Assembly: GCF_000308815.1 (NCBI RefSeq)
Contig: NZ_BAFX01000196.1
Coordinates: forward strand, 1-45,711
Reading direction: 5' to 3'
Source of the DNA: Nocardia concava NBRC 100430
Lineage (GTDB): Bacteria; Actinomycetota; Actinomycetes; Mycobacteriales; Mycobacteriaceae
Length of the DNA stretch: 45,711 bases
Below the pieces are notes generated by a model, which was not told the origin of the DNA, did no database searches, and was given only the letters and a program-made list of their open reading frames with translations. A program made the position numbers and the translations under genes. Of this stretch, positions 15,482-23,097 are shown one piece after another. Positions within the stretch are counted from its first letter, which is position 1, and each line of letters starts with the position of its first letter.

Positions 15482-16609
15482 ATGTCGATCGCCTCGGCGA
15501 CGACGGAATCGAGCACTCGAACAATGGTTCTCACCGTGGAACAGAACCCCCTGCGCGGCCTGGTCGCGCGCCTGACCACTCCCCTGCTGCCCGACGATTA
15601 TCTGCAGCTGTTCAACCCGCTGTGGTCGGCTCGCGAACTGCGCGGCCGCATCGTCGAGGTGCGGCCGGAGACCGCGGATGCCGCCACCCTGATCATCAAG
15701 CCCGGCCGGGGCTTCGACTTCCGTTTCGCCGCAGGGCAATACATCGGGATCGGGGTGCTGGTGGACGGCCGCTGGCATTGGCGCTCGTACTCGCTGACCT
15801 GCCCGCCGAGCCGGCTCGGGCGGGACCGGCGCGCTGGACGGCTGATCTCGGTGACGGTCAAGGCCATGCCCGAGGGCTTCCTGTCCGGGCATCTGGTCAA
15901 CGGCGTCCCGGCCGGCACCATCGTGCGGCTGGCCGCGCCGCAGGGCGATTTCGTGCTGCCCGAACCGCCGCCCGCGAAACTGCTGTTCCTCACCGCGGGA
16001 AGCGGAATCACACCGGTCATGGGCATGCTGCGCACCCTGGCCCGGCGCGGCGCCATGCCCGACGTCGTGCACATCCACTCCGCGCGCCAACCCGACGACG
16101 TTCTGTTCGGCGACGAATTGCGGGAAATGGCCATCGAGCACGCGGGCTTCACCCCGCACCTGCATTTCACCGGCGTCCGAGGCAAATTCGCGCCGACCGA
16201 CCTGGACGAGATCTGCCCCGATTGGCGCAGCCGCGACACCTGGGCCTGCGGCCCGCTGCCCATGCTGAAGGATCTCGAAACCCATTGGGCCGCAGCCGAC
16301 CTCGACAACCACCTGCACACCGAACGTTTCGAGGTGGAACACGCGGCCATCGGCGAGGGCGGCACCATCACCTTCGCCCGGTCGGGTCACGCCGTCGAGG
16401 CCGACGGCGCGACCACCGTCCTCCAAGCCGCCGAACAGCGCGGCATACGACTGCCCTCCGGCTGCCGCGTGGGCATCTGCCAGACCTGCCTGGTCACTGT
16501 GACCGAAGGCCACACCCGCGACCTACGCACCGGCCTCGAGCACCACGCCGGAGAGATGGTCCAATCCTGCGTCAGCGCCGCAGCGGGAGACTGCTCGATC
16601 GACGCCTAG
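15482..16609 (+). CDS. FAD/NAD(P)H and 2Fe-2S oxidoreductase, partner of DesA3
   Basis: This is a 375-residue ferredoxin reductase-type protein. It has an FAD site RSYSLT (about residues 101-106), a nucleotide-binding GSGITP (about 177-182), and a C-terminal plant-type ferredoxin domain with CRVGICQTC and a fourth Cys in QSC. It would pass electrons from NADPH through FAD and the iron-sulfur cluster to the desaturase di-iron centre. The nine-base gap to desA3 and the same pairing in M. tuberculosis (Rv3230c) support co-transcription. The start is uncertain: ATG 15482 lacks a good RBS, and ATG 15524 would remove 14 poorly conserved-looking residues. Only the first 20 or so residues depend on this choice. 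Confidence 0.9.
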   Translation: MSIASATTESSTRTMVLTVEQNPLRGLVARLTTPLLPDDYLQLFNPLWSARELRGRIVEVRPETADAATLIIKPGRGFDFRFAAGQYIGIGVLVDGRWHWRSYSLTCPPSRLGRDRRAGRLISVTVKAMPEGFLSGHLVNGVPAGTIVRLAAPQGDFVLPEPPPAKLLFLTAGSGITPVMGMLRTLARRGAMPDVVHIHSARQPDDVLFGDELREMAIEHAGFTPHLHFTGVRGKFAPTDLDEICPDWRSRDTWACGPLPMLKDLETHWAAADLDNHLHTERFEVEHAAIGEGGTITFARSGHAVEADGATTVLQAAEQRGIRLPSGCRVGICQTCLVTVTEGHTRDLRTGLEHHAGEMVQSCVSAAAGDCSIDA

Positions 16610-16620
16610 CCCCGAGGAGC

Positions 16621-16737
16621 GCACCCGGCGCCGGAAGGTGTCCGCGGATGCGTGGGGCGGACGCGAACGCAGGACGGAGTTCTCGCGTCGAGCGCGGACA
16701 CCGGGCGAGTGGAGGCTCATCGTCCGGCACCGGGTGC
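16621..16737. repeat. Nested inverted repeats downstream of the desaturase operon
   Basis: The outer arms (16621-16635 and 16723-16737) pair at 14 of 15 bases. The inner arms GGTGTCCGCG (16637-16646) and CGCGGACACC (16693-16702) pair perfectly. A further GCGT/ACGC hairpin fits the loop. There is no T-run, so it is not a classic intrinsic terminator. It may be a structured RNA, a cruciform site or a transcription end; the sequence alone does not decide. Confidence 0.45.
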
Positions 16738-16865
16738 GAGACATAGTTTCCGCCGATCACCGTGCCCGGGTGGTGACGTACGGATGGCGTTCCGATGACC
16801 GGCTGTAAAGCTGTGTCCCCCAAGGCCGTACCGCTCGTGGTGAGGATGCTCACGATCACGCAGCG

Positions 16866-17153
16866 GTGGTTGTGGTCGCCGCGGTGTGCATGGGAATGCA
16901 GGCCGCGGCCATGCTGGTGGCCGACGGCGGGGAGCCGACCAACTATCTGACGAGCACCCTCACCGGTTTGCTCGGCGGCTTGGCGGCGGTGGGCGGCTCC
17001 CTCGATCGCGATGCGGCCGGTCGCGTCGTCGCCCTGATCGGCGGCGCGATCGTCGCCGTAGCCCTCGAATGTGCGGCCGCCGGCTGGGGATTCGTGATCC
17101 CCGCGCTGTGCCTGCTGGTGGCGGTCGCCGCTCTGCGCCGCCACCTGCCCTGA
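16866..17153 (+). CDS. Small membrane protein of unknown function
   Basis: This is a 95-residue ORF from GTG 16866 with codon use typical of the genome. It has three hydrophobic stretches (about residues 1-18, 30-45 and 57-88) and a short Arg-His-rich end, so it probably spans the membrane two or three times. I recognise no family. The start is unsure: no ATG lies in frame after the upstream TAA at 16806, and no clear RBS is seen. It ends 84 bp before the first LysR gene and could be monocistronic. Confidence 0.5.
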   Translation: MVVVAAVCMGMQAAAMLVADGGEPTNYLTSTLTGLLGGLAAVGGSLDRDAAGRVVALIGGAIVAVALECAAAGWGFVIPALCLLVAVAALRRHLP

Positions 17154-17225
17154 ACACCGCGAAAAAACATTGCTGATTGTTCGCGAGAGTTTTCAAAACG
17201 TTCCATTTCAAACGTCTGACCAGCC

Positions 17226-17231
17226 TAGACT
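17226..17231 (+). promoter_or_regulatory. -10 element TAGACT of the first LysR gene
   Basis: TAGACT is followed by six bases and the ATG at 17238, so the transcript is predicted to be leaderless. The same CCTAGACTGC block, with ATTTCA about 20 bp upstream, stands before the second LysR gene (24722-24727). Confidence 0.55.
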
Positions 17232-17237
17232 GCCCGC

Positions 17238-18191
17238 ATGGAAGTTCACACTCGGCAGTTGCAGTACTTCATCGCCGTCGCGGAGGAGTTGAGTTTCACC
17301 CGGGCGGCCCAGCGGCTGCACGTGTCCCAGCAGGGTCTGAGCACCCAGATCAAGCAGCTGGAGCACGAAATGAACGTCACGTTGTTCTCCCGGACGACGC
17401 GGCAGGTGGAGCTCACCGCGGCGGGTGCGAAGTTCCTGCAACATGTCCGAGAAGCACTGAGCAACTTGAATTTCGGGCTCGAGGAAGCCCGTGCCGTCCA
17501 TCGCGGCGAACACGACCGGCTGGTACTCGGCTGCCTCGAGGGCGCCGCACTGACCCTGACCGAACCGATCCTGGCCGCCTTCCGGACCCAATACCCCGGA
17601 GTCACGGTCGAATTGAGCCACTTCACCTACGACACCCCGTCGGCGGGCTTGGCGAACGGACTCGTCGACGTCGCCTTCGTGCGCCGCCCCTTCGTCGACG
17701 CGGGGCTGCGGTTCGAGCCGCTGTTCACCCAGCCGCTCATGGTGATGCTCCCGGCCCACCACCGCCTCGCCGACCGCGACGAGGTCACCGCGGCGGAGCT
17801 GCTGGAAGATCCGATCCTCGCCTCCGGCCCCACCGATCCGGTCTGGAATGCCTTCTGGCGGTTGGACTCCCACCGCGAGGGCCGACCCGCCTCGATCGCC
17901 CTCGAGGTGAAGACGCTGCTCGAGGAGCTGCACCAGGTCGCCACCGGCGCCGGAATCGCACTGACGGTCCCCTGTGCCGCCTGGATCAAATTCCCCGGCG
18001 TGCGGGTGATTCCGGTGACCGACGCCGCCCCGAGCGAGGTCGCCGTATGTTGGCGCACCGGCCACCAAAGCCCCTTGGTCCAATCCTTCGTCGAAGTCGC
18101 CCGCCGAGTCCGCGACGCGAATCCGGACCTGGTGGCCCGCCTACGAGCCCCACACCGCCGCGCCCCTCAACCCGTCGCAGCCTCGTCCTGA
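17238..18191 (+). CDS. LysR-family transcriptional regulator (paralogue 1)
   Basis: This is a 317-residue LysR regulator. Its N-terminal winged helix-turn-helix includes FTRAAQRLHVSQQGLSTQIK (residues 21-40). The effector-binding domain runs from about residue 90, with RLVLGCLEGAA opening the first lobe. Its first 43 residues are identical to those of the LysR protein at 24735, so both should read the same DNA site; their effector domains differ more and may sense different ligands. The promoter looks leaderless (TAGACT-N6-ATG). It borders a block of secreted and envelope genes, several preceded by the dyad TTGACAA-N7-TTGTCAA, which I infer is its site. The nearest such dyad (18193-18213) lies just after this gene. 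Confidence 0.9.
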   Translation: MEVHTRQLQYFIAVAEELSFTRAAQRLHVSQQGLSTQIKQLEHEMNVTLFSRTTRQVELTAAGAKFLQHVREALSNLNFGLEEARAVHRGEHDRLVLGCLEGAALTLTEPILAAFRTQYPGVTVELSHFTYDTPSAGLANGLVDVAFVRRPFVDAGLRFEPLFTQPLMVMLPAHHRLADRDEVTAAELLEDPILASGPTDPVWNAFWRLDSHREGRPASIALEVKTLLEELHQVATGAGIALTVPCAAWIKFPGVRVIPVTDAAPSEVAVCWRTGHQSPLVQSFVEVARRVRDANPDLVARLRAPHRRAPQPVAASS

Positions 18192-18192
18192 A

Positions 18193-18213
18193 TCAACAAT
18201 TCCTACTTGTCGA
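18193..18213. promoter_or_regulatory. LysR-type dyad before the 29-residue peptide gene
   Basis: TCAACAA-N7-TTGTCGA has six of seven arm positions paired, seven of eight when A and T are added outside. It matches the exact copies at 20416-20436 and 24652-24672 in arm sequence and spacer length. It lies 97 bp before the small-peptide start. Confidence 0.5.
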
Positions 18214-18309
18214 TAATCCAAAACATTTGATTTCAGTTCTTTTCCACAGTCCCATAACGTTTTTCGTGATGAGCGCGGCTCATCCGAAAAACACCCGAAG
18301 GAGAAGAAC

Positions 18310-18399
18310 ATGGGTTCCGCCGAAAAATTGATCATCGACGCGATCGTCGCGCAACTGACCAAAATCCTGTTCAGCGGCTCCGGCGGCTCCAAGTCCTAA
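18310..18399 (+). CDS. 29-residue amphipathic peptide with Gly/Ser/Lys tail
   Basis: This is a short ORF with a strong RBS (AAGGAG) about eight bases before ATG 18310 and a perfect terminator 20 bp after its TAA. The product begins MGSAEKLIIDAIVAQL and ends LFSGSGGSKS. Residues 4-21 form an amphipathic helix with acidic and basic residues on one side and Ile/Leu/Val on the other. No signal peptide is present. The own dyad, RBS and terminator make it a convincing gene despite its size. It faces the mycolyltransferase gene tail to tail. Size, helix and an SGSG segment recall corynebacterial PorA/PorH-type peptides, some of which carry mycolate on Ser; that link is my inference. No homologue is known to me. 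Confidence 0.72.
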   Translation: MGSAEKLIIDAIVAQLTKILFSGSGGSKS

Positions 18400-18419
18400 T
18401 TGGATCCGCTCCCACGAAC

Positions 18420-18455
18420 AAAGGGGCCCGGAACCTGATGGTTCCGGGCCCCTTT
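18420..18455. terminator. Perfect 16-bp hairpin terminator between convergent genes
   Basis: AAAGGGGCCCGGAACC (18420-18435), loop TGAT, and its exact complement (18440-18455) form an unbroken 16-bp stem flanked by A and T runs. It can work in both directions, for the peptide gene and for the mycolyltransferase ending at 18478. Confidence 0.9.
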
Positions 18456-18477
18456 CATGGTCGACGCCAGGCGCTTG

Positions 18478-19485
18478 TCATTCCGTGCCGAGCGCGGCTG
18501 CGAGCAGGGGCCAGGAATTGTGGAGGTCGTTCTGCCAGTAGGCCCAGGTGTGGGTACCGGCGGGGCGGAAGTCGACCTGGGCCGGAATGCCCAAGACCGT
18601 CAGGCGATCCGCCAACTGATGGGTGCAGGAGTTGGTGGCGGCCTCGATCAGGCCGCCCAGCACCATTTGATTCGCCTTGGTGATGAGTTGGTCGGCGGTC
18701 GGCTGACCGGAGACCGCCTCGGCGGGGCCGGGCAGGCCGGTGCCGCTGGCGAGGTAGATCGCCTTGCCACGCAGGCTGTCCGCGTTGAGGATCGCGTCGT
18801 GGGCGCGCCAGGCCGGGTCGTCGTCGGGTCCCCACATGTTCGTGGGGTCGGCGTCGCCGCGGCCCAGCACCAGGCGAATATAGGCGCGCCCGGCGGGATC
18901 GGAGGTGGAGGCGCAGCCGCTGTAAGCGGCGACGCCGGAGTACACATCCGGTGCGGCCGACATCAGGTCCAGCGCCGAAGTGGCCGACATGGACACGCCC
19001 GCAATGGCGTTCACGCCCGATGTGTGCAGGGTCGCGTCGATGATGGGCGGCAGCTCCCGGGTCAGGAACGTCTCCCACCGATTGCGGCCCAGATTGGGAT
19101 CGTCGCGTTGCCAGTCGGTGTAGTAGGAGAATTCACCGCCAACCGGAGTCACCACGTTCACGTTCTTGCTCCAGAAGAACGAGACGACATCGGTCCGGCT
19201 GTACCAGTTGGTGATGTCGGTGCCGCCGCTGGCGCCATTGAGCAGATACAGCGTGGGCGAGTTCGGCTGCGCGGCCGCGATGACCTGCAACGGAATAACC
19301 CTTTGCATGGCAGCCGAATACACGTGGAACATCTGCTGTCGCTGCCCCGCCCGATCGATGTGATCGAGATGCGGAGCGGCGACTTCGGCACGGGAAACCT
19401 GCAGCGCGCCGGGAGCGACGTAGAACAGTGCCGCGGCGGCCGCGCACGACACGATGAGCGACGAAATGGTCCGTCTGGGCGACAC
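18478..19485 (-). CDS. Secreted mycolyltransferase, antigen 85 family
   Basis: This is a 335-residue alpha/beta-hydrolase with an N-terminal signal peptide (about residues 1-34, hydrophobic VSCAAAAALFYVAP). The nucleophile lies in GVSMS (Ser165) and the catalytic His in GTHTWAYW (His312); both motifs are those of Ag85/corynebacterial mycolyltransferases, which transfer mycolate from trehalose monomycolate to arabinogalactan, trehalose or, in a few enzymes, protein Ser residues. The GTG start at 19485 has GAGGAG (19492-19497) seven bases upstream; the longer ORF to 19542 has no RBS. It follows the secreted protein gene at 19574-20284 by 88 bp on the same strand and probably shares its dyad-controlled promoter. 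Its acceptor is not known; the small Ser-rich neighbours are candidates by position only. Confidence 0.9.
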   Translation of the reverse strand: MSPRRTISSLIVSCAAAAALFYVAPGALQVSRAEVAAPHLDHIDRAGQRQQMFHVYSAAMQRVIPLQVIAAAQPNSPTLYLLNGASGGTDITNWYSRTDVVSFFWSKNVNVVTPVGGEFSYYTDWQRDDPNLGRNRWETFLTRELPPIIDATLHTSGVNAIAGVSMSATSALDLMSAAPDVYSGVAAYSGCASTSDPAGRAYIRLVLGRGDADPTNMWGPDDDPAWRAHDAILNADSLRGKAIYLASGTGLPGPAEAVSGQPTADQLITKANQMVLGGLIEAATNSCTHQLADRLTVLGIPAQVDFRPAGTHTWAYWQNDLHNSWPLLAAALGTE

Positions 19486-19573
19486 GACTGACTCCTCGGA
19501 AACACGGTGACACAAGGGTCCTGGGCCGCGGCGGCCGCGCACACACCACGGCCCAGGAGTTCATGGCGGTGAC

Positions 19574-20284
19574 TCAGCTGCCCATCAGGCGCTTGATCAC
19601 ATTGGTGATGGTGTCGGTCACCGAGCCGGTCGAGCTGAGCTGGTTCTGCGAGGAGCCGAGACCGCCCTGGTCGAGGCTGCCCAGCAGGGCCTCACCGGGA
19701 TTCGCGCCCCGGCCGATGAAGCAGACGCCCATGCTCGGCTGGTTCGAGCCGACGCCGACGGTGCCGCCGACGCCGATGCCGCCGCTGAGGACCTGCTGGC
19801 CGTCGGTCACCGAGCCGGGCACCTTGTAGGTGAACTCGGCGGTGACCGGGTAGCTGGAGCTCACGAACCATCCGGTGCTGGTCACCTTCCAGCCGCCGTA
19901 ATCTGGCTCCGGCGTCACCTCGACGGACTGCTCACCCGTGCCGAAGTGATAGGCGGTGACGACGGTCTTGACCGGTTTATCGAAGCCCGGCGGCGGAAAG
20001 TCGTTGATCCGGTTGACATACGGATTACCGATGCTCGTGGTTCCGACGACGATCTTGTAGGTCACCAGGGTGCCCGCCGCGGCGCTCGCCGCCGAGACCG
20101 ATTTGTCGTAGGTGTGGGTGATCCAGGCACTGCTGACGCCGGGGTTGTAGTCGACATGCTGGGTCTGGACGCAGGAGTCGGGAGTGTCCGCGAGGGCGGG
20201 CGCGGTGCCGACGGCAATTCCCGCCCCCGACATCACCAATGTGGCCGAAGCGATTCCAGCGGCCAATTTCGGGGTCTTACGCAT
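19574..20284 (-). CDS. Secreted protein with Gly/Ser motif and C-terminal amphipathic tail
   Basis: This is a 236-residue exported protein. The signal peptide ends at about residue 32 (PALA-DTPD). GGAAGGA lies just before ATG 20284. The mature part is beta-rich in appearance (repeated TVTY/VTAEF stretches, DYGGW) and has two Cys (one near the mature N-terminus, one in GVCFIGRG). The end carries GGLGSS and then a helix finishing VIKRLMGS. The GLGSS motif recurs in the secreted proteins at 22008 and 23098. I know no family with certainty; the core could be an Ig-like cell-surface module. It is the first gene of a likely operon with the mycolyltransferase, divergent from the GH5 gene across an exact TTGACAA-N7-TTGTCAA dyad. 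Confidence 0.85.
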   Translation of the reverse strand: MRKTPKLAAGIASATLVMSGAGIAVGTAPALADTPDSCVQTQHVDYNPGVSSAWITHTYDKSVSAASAAAGTLVTYKIVVGTTSIGNPYVNRINDFPPPGFDKPVKTVVTAYHFGTGEQSVEVTPEPDYGGWKVTSTGWFVSSSYPVTAEFTYKVPGSVTDGQQVLSGGIGVGGTVGVGSNQPSMGVCFIGRGANPGEALLGSLDQGGLGSSQNQLSSTGSVTDTITNVIKRLMGS

Positions 20285-20415
20285 GATTCCTTCCAGCAGT
20301 TCCGTCCGAACGCGGAACTGATAACTAGTGAGCCGGTGTGGAATTCGAGCCTTCGCTCACCCCGGGAAACGCTAGAGCACAATGGAAGAGAACTTAAATC
20401 CCGTTTTCGAGACCA

Positions 20416-20436
20416 TTGACAACCCCGCCTTGTCAA
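20416..20436. promoter_or_regulatory. Exact LysR-type dyad in a divergent promoter
   Basis: TTGACAA-N7-TTGTCAA is perfect, with an extra outer A/T pair (8-bp arms). It lies between the secreted protein/mycolyltransferase operon (leftward) and the GH5 gene (rightward), so one bound regulator could control both. The same 21-bp dyad precedes the second LysR gene. Confidence 0.7.
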
Positions 20437-20490
20437 TCGGTGGTGAACTACTGTTTCCACGCGGCACCGATCACCTACTACGTTTCTCGC

Positions 20491-21966
20491 ATGCTTTCGA
20501 AAGGCTCAGTTCTCGCCATGGCCGTGGCCCTGTCGTGCGCGGGCGTCGCGGCCCAGCAGACCCCGCGGGCGGCGGCGGATCCGGTCAGCTTCACCCTGCC
20601 CCAGCTCACCGTGTCGAACGGCGTCATCACCGACGTCACCGGGCGCACAGTGCTGCTGCGCGGCGCGAATGTCAACCAGCTCAACGATTATGCGCAGAAC
20701 GATCAGCCGTTGCCGACCGTCATGCCTCTCGACGGCACCGACTTCGCGCAGATGGCGGCGCTCGGCTTCAATGTCGTACGACTCAATGTGGCCTGGTCGG
20801 CACTCGAACCCACACCGGGCGCGTTCGACAAGGACTATGTCGCCCGCATTCACACGGCCGTCGACGACGCCAAGGCCAACGGCATCTACACGGTGCTGGA
20901 CATGCACCAGGACGCTTGGGGCAAGGCGGTCGGCACCCCCAAGGGGCAGGGCTGCCCGCTGTTCATGAAGCCGGGCATCGGCTGGGACGGCGCTCCGGCC
21001 TGGGCGACCCTGACCGACGGCTGGACCACTTGCAATTTCGGCGGCGTCCGCGAGACCGCGCCCGCGGTCGCCCGTTCGTTCCAGAACTTCTACGAGGACA
21101 AGCAGGGCGTCCAGGGCCATCTGGTCGACACCTGGGCGAAGCTGGCCGCGGAGTTCCGGGATGAGCCCGCCATCGCCGGATACGACCTGCTCAACGAGCC
21201 CAATCCCGGTCTGCGCGACCCATTCTCGGCGGCGGACCAGCTCGGCAAGTTCTACCAGCGGGTGATCGCCGCCATCCGGCAGGCCGAGCGTGGCAGCCCG
21301 CCGCACCTGGCGATCTTCGAGCCCAGCGCCATCTGGTCGGCCCTCGGCATCGACGCCACCCCGCCGGCGAAGTACATCACCGATCCGCTGACGGTGTTCT
21401 CACCGCACCTCTACAGCGAGTCCATCAATATCGTCAACGCCTTCCCGACCATCGAGGTCGGCTTCAAGTTCGCCCTGGACGCCGCGGCCAAGTACAGGGC
21501 GCCGGTGTGGAGCGGCGAGTGGGGCTGGTTCGGAGATCCGAATTCCGATGCGGCCCAGGTGGATCGGTTCGTCGACCAGCTCGATGCCAATCGACTGGGC
21601 GGCGCGTGGTGGTCGTGGAAGCAGGCCTGCGGGGACCCGCACGTGGTGAACGGCGGCGGCACGAACAAGCCGACCGGCAATATCAACCCCGTCGCCTGCC
21701 CCTCGGGCACACCGCTAGGCCAACCCGCCGGATACGCCCGCCCACTCGCCCGCGCCTACCCGCGCGCGGTGCCGGGCACCTTGGCCACGGTCGACGCGAA
21801 GGGTTTCACCGGCAGCGGCACCGGACGCGTCGAGGCGTGGTATCCCGGTGATCAGCGCCCGAATGTGCAGTCCACCAACATCTCCGACGTCACCTTCACC
21901 CAGGTGCCGGGCGGCTGGCGAATGACCGGGAACGCCGTCGGCGCGTACTCGGCCAAGCAGTCCTGA
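20491..21966 (+). CDS. Secreted GH5 glycosidase, endoglycoceramidase-like
   Basis: This is a 491-residue protein with a signal peptide (about residues 1-28). The TIM-barrel region carries the acid/base Glu236 in LLNEPNPG and the nucleophile Glu343 in SGEWGWFG, the arrangement of GH5 enzymes. The long form with RGANVNQLNDY near the N-terminus and DMHQDAW before the catalytic site resembles endoglycoceramidases, known from Rhodococcus, which split glycosphingolipids between sugar and ceramide. A C-terminal beta domain (about 400-491) follows. The substrate is inferred: a host glycolipid or a cell-envelope glycoside. ATG 20491 is chosen for its signal peptide; upstream TTG/GTG codons overlap the dyad. 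The secreted phosphatase gene follows after 41 bp, probably in the same operon. Confidence 0.88.
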   Translation: MLSKGSVLAMAVALSCAGVAAQQTPRAAADPVSFTLPQLTVSNGVITDVTGRTVLLRGANVNQLNDYAQNDQPLPTVMPLDGTDFAQMAALGFNVVRLNVAWSALEPTPGAFDKDYVARIHTAVDDAKANGIYTVLDMHQDAWGKAVGTPKGQGCPLFMKPGIGWDGAPAWATLTDGWTTCNFGGVRETAPAVARSFQNFYEDKQGVQGHLVDTWAKLAAEFRDEPAIAGYDLLNEPNPGLRDPFSAADQLGKFYQRVIAAIRQAERGSPPHLAIFEPSAIWSALGIDATPPAKYITDPLTVFSPHLYSESINIVNAFPTIEVGFKFALDAAAKYRAPVWSGEWGWFGDPNSDAAQVDRFVDQLDANRLGGAWWSWKQACGDPHVVNGGGTNKPTGNINPVACPSGTPLGQPAGYARPLARAYPRAVPGTLATVDAKGFTGSGTGRVEAWYPGDQRPNVQSTNISDVTFTQVPGGWRMTGNAVGAYSAKQS

Positions 21967-22007
21967 CGGTTCGAATCTCGTTCTCCCCCAATGTAAGCAG
22001 GTCACCC

Positions 22008-22955
22008 ATGCCCACATACAAGTCCCCCGGGATCGATGCCGCCGCGGTGGCGCTCGCCGGAATGCTCGCCTTCGGCGCGGCCGTGGGCGCGGCTCCGGCC
22101 TCGGCTCAGCCCGCCGATATCGCCGGATCCGGTTCGGGCTCCGGCAGTTCCGGTTCCGGCGGTCTCGGCTCGTCCGGCTCGGCCGGGACCGGTTCCGCCG
22201 CCGCGAACGATCCGGTGTCGACCCTGCCCGCGCCCGCCTCGACCGCCATCCGGCTCGACGGGGTCCGCAACTTCCGCGATATCGGCGGCTATCGCACTTC
22301 GGACGGGCACACGGTCCGTACGGGTGTGGTGTTCCGCGCCAATCGGCTCGCCGACCTGACCGACGCCGATCTGGCGAAGTTGAGCGCTGCCGGGGTGACG
22401 CTGGACGTGGACCTGCGCAATGGTTCCGAACGCTCCGACGCTCCCGATCGGATTCCGGCGGGCGCGCAATACAAAGTGGCCGACGTCGTCAGCTTCGACA
22501 GCGGCATCTCTTTTCACGAGTTCCCGGTGATCACCCTCGGGCGCGCCGTGCTCGACGGCCTGATCAGCGGATCCTCCGATCTGAAGCAGTCGATCGGCTA
22601 TCCGTTCATGGTCGACTTCCACGGTTCGGACGTCGCGTTCGGCACCCTGCTGCGTTCGATCGCCGGAAACACCGGCGGCGCGACGGTGTACCACTGCACC
22701 TCCGGCAAGGACCGCACCGGTTGGGCCACCGCGGTCCTACTGAGACTCCTGGGTGTCCCGCGCGATGTGGTGAATGCCGATTATCTGGCCAGCAATGCCC
22801 TACTGGGCGATCCGCAGGCAGTCGAATTGTCGTGGCTGGAAGCGGCTTTCAACGAGGTAGATCGGCTCTACGGCAGTGTGGACAAATACGTGCACGAGGG
22901 CCTCGGCCTGGATCAGGCCACCATCGACGCGCTGCGCGCGAAACTCCTGACCTGA
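22008..22955 (+). CDS. Secreted tyrosine phosphatase, PtpB family
   Basis: This is a 315-residue protein with a signal peptide (cleavage near ASA-QPAD). A low-complexity Gly/Ser linker (about residues 40-65, with GGLGSS and GSAGTGSA) leads to a phosphatase domain of the PF13350/MptpB type. The signature loop is HCTSGKDRTG, with Cys230 as nucleophile and Arg236 binding phosphate. NFRDIGGYRT near residue 87 is the usual N-terminal motif of this family. M. tuberculosis PtpB acts on host phosphoinositides and phosphoproteins; the same here is inference. It lies 41 bp after the GH5 gene on the same strand. The Gly/Ser linker before the catalytic domain is unusual and shares motifs with neighbouring secreted proteins. 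Confidence 0.9.
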   Translation: MPTYKSPGIDAAAVALAGMLAFGAAVGAAPASAQPADIAGSGSGSGSSGSGGLGSSGSAGTGSAAANDPVSTLPAPASTAIRLDGVRNFRDIGGYRTSDGHTVRTGVVFRANRLADLTDADLAKLSAAGVTLDVDLRNGSERSDAPDRIPAGAQYKVADVVSFDSGISFHEFPVITLGRAVLDGLISGSSDLKQSIGYPFMVDFHGSDVAFGTLLRSIAGNTGGATVYHCTSGKDRTGWATAVLLRLLGVPRDVVNADYLASNALLGDPQAVELSWLEAAFNEVDRLYGSVDKYVHEGLGLDQATIDALRAKLLT

Positions 22956-22966
22956 TTCGGCCGATA

Positions 22967-22987
22967 GCTACAAGAATTGCTTGTGGA
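22967..22987. promoter_or_regulatory. Degenerate LysR-type dyad before the 23098 gene
   Basis: The core ACAA-N7-TTGT has the same 7-base spacer as the exact copies; arms GCTACAA and TTGTGGA pair at five of seven positions. It lies 110 bp before the start of the secreted protein gene. It is weaker than the copies at 20416 and 24652. Confidence 0.35.
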
Positions 22988-23097
22988 CAAACCGGATATT
23001 GTGATTTCTCTTGCGTCCCAGCGGATTTTAGCATTTTCGCGTGAGCACAAAGGGCTCACGATCGAATGCAATTCGGAATGACACAAGGGAAATCGCA

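Noticed and set aside
17168..17184. Possible LysR-type dyad before the first LysR gene (AACATT...ATTGTT)
   Set aside because: Only a few arm positions match the TTGACAA-N7-TTGTCAA form and the spacing differs, so it was not counted as a copy.
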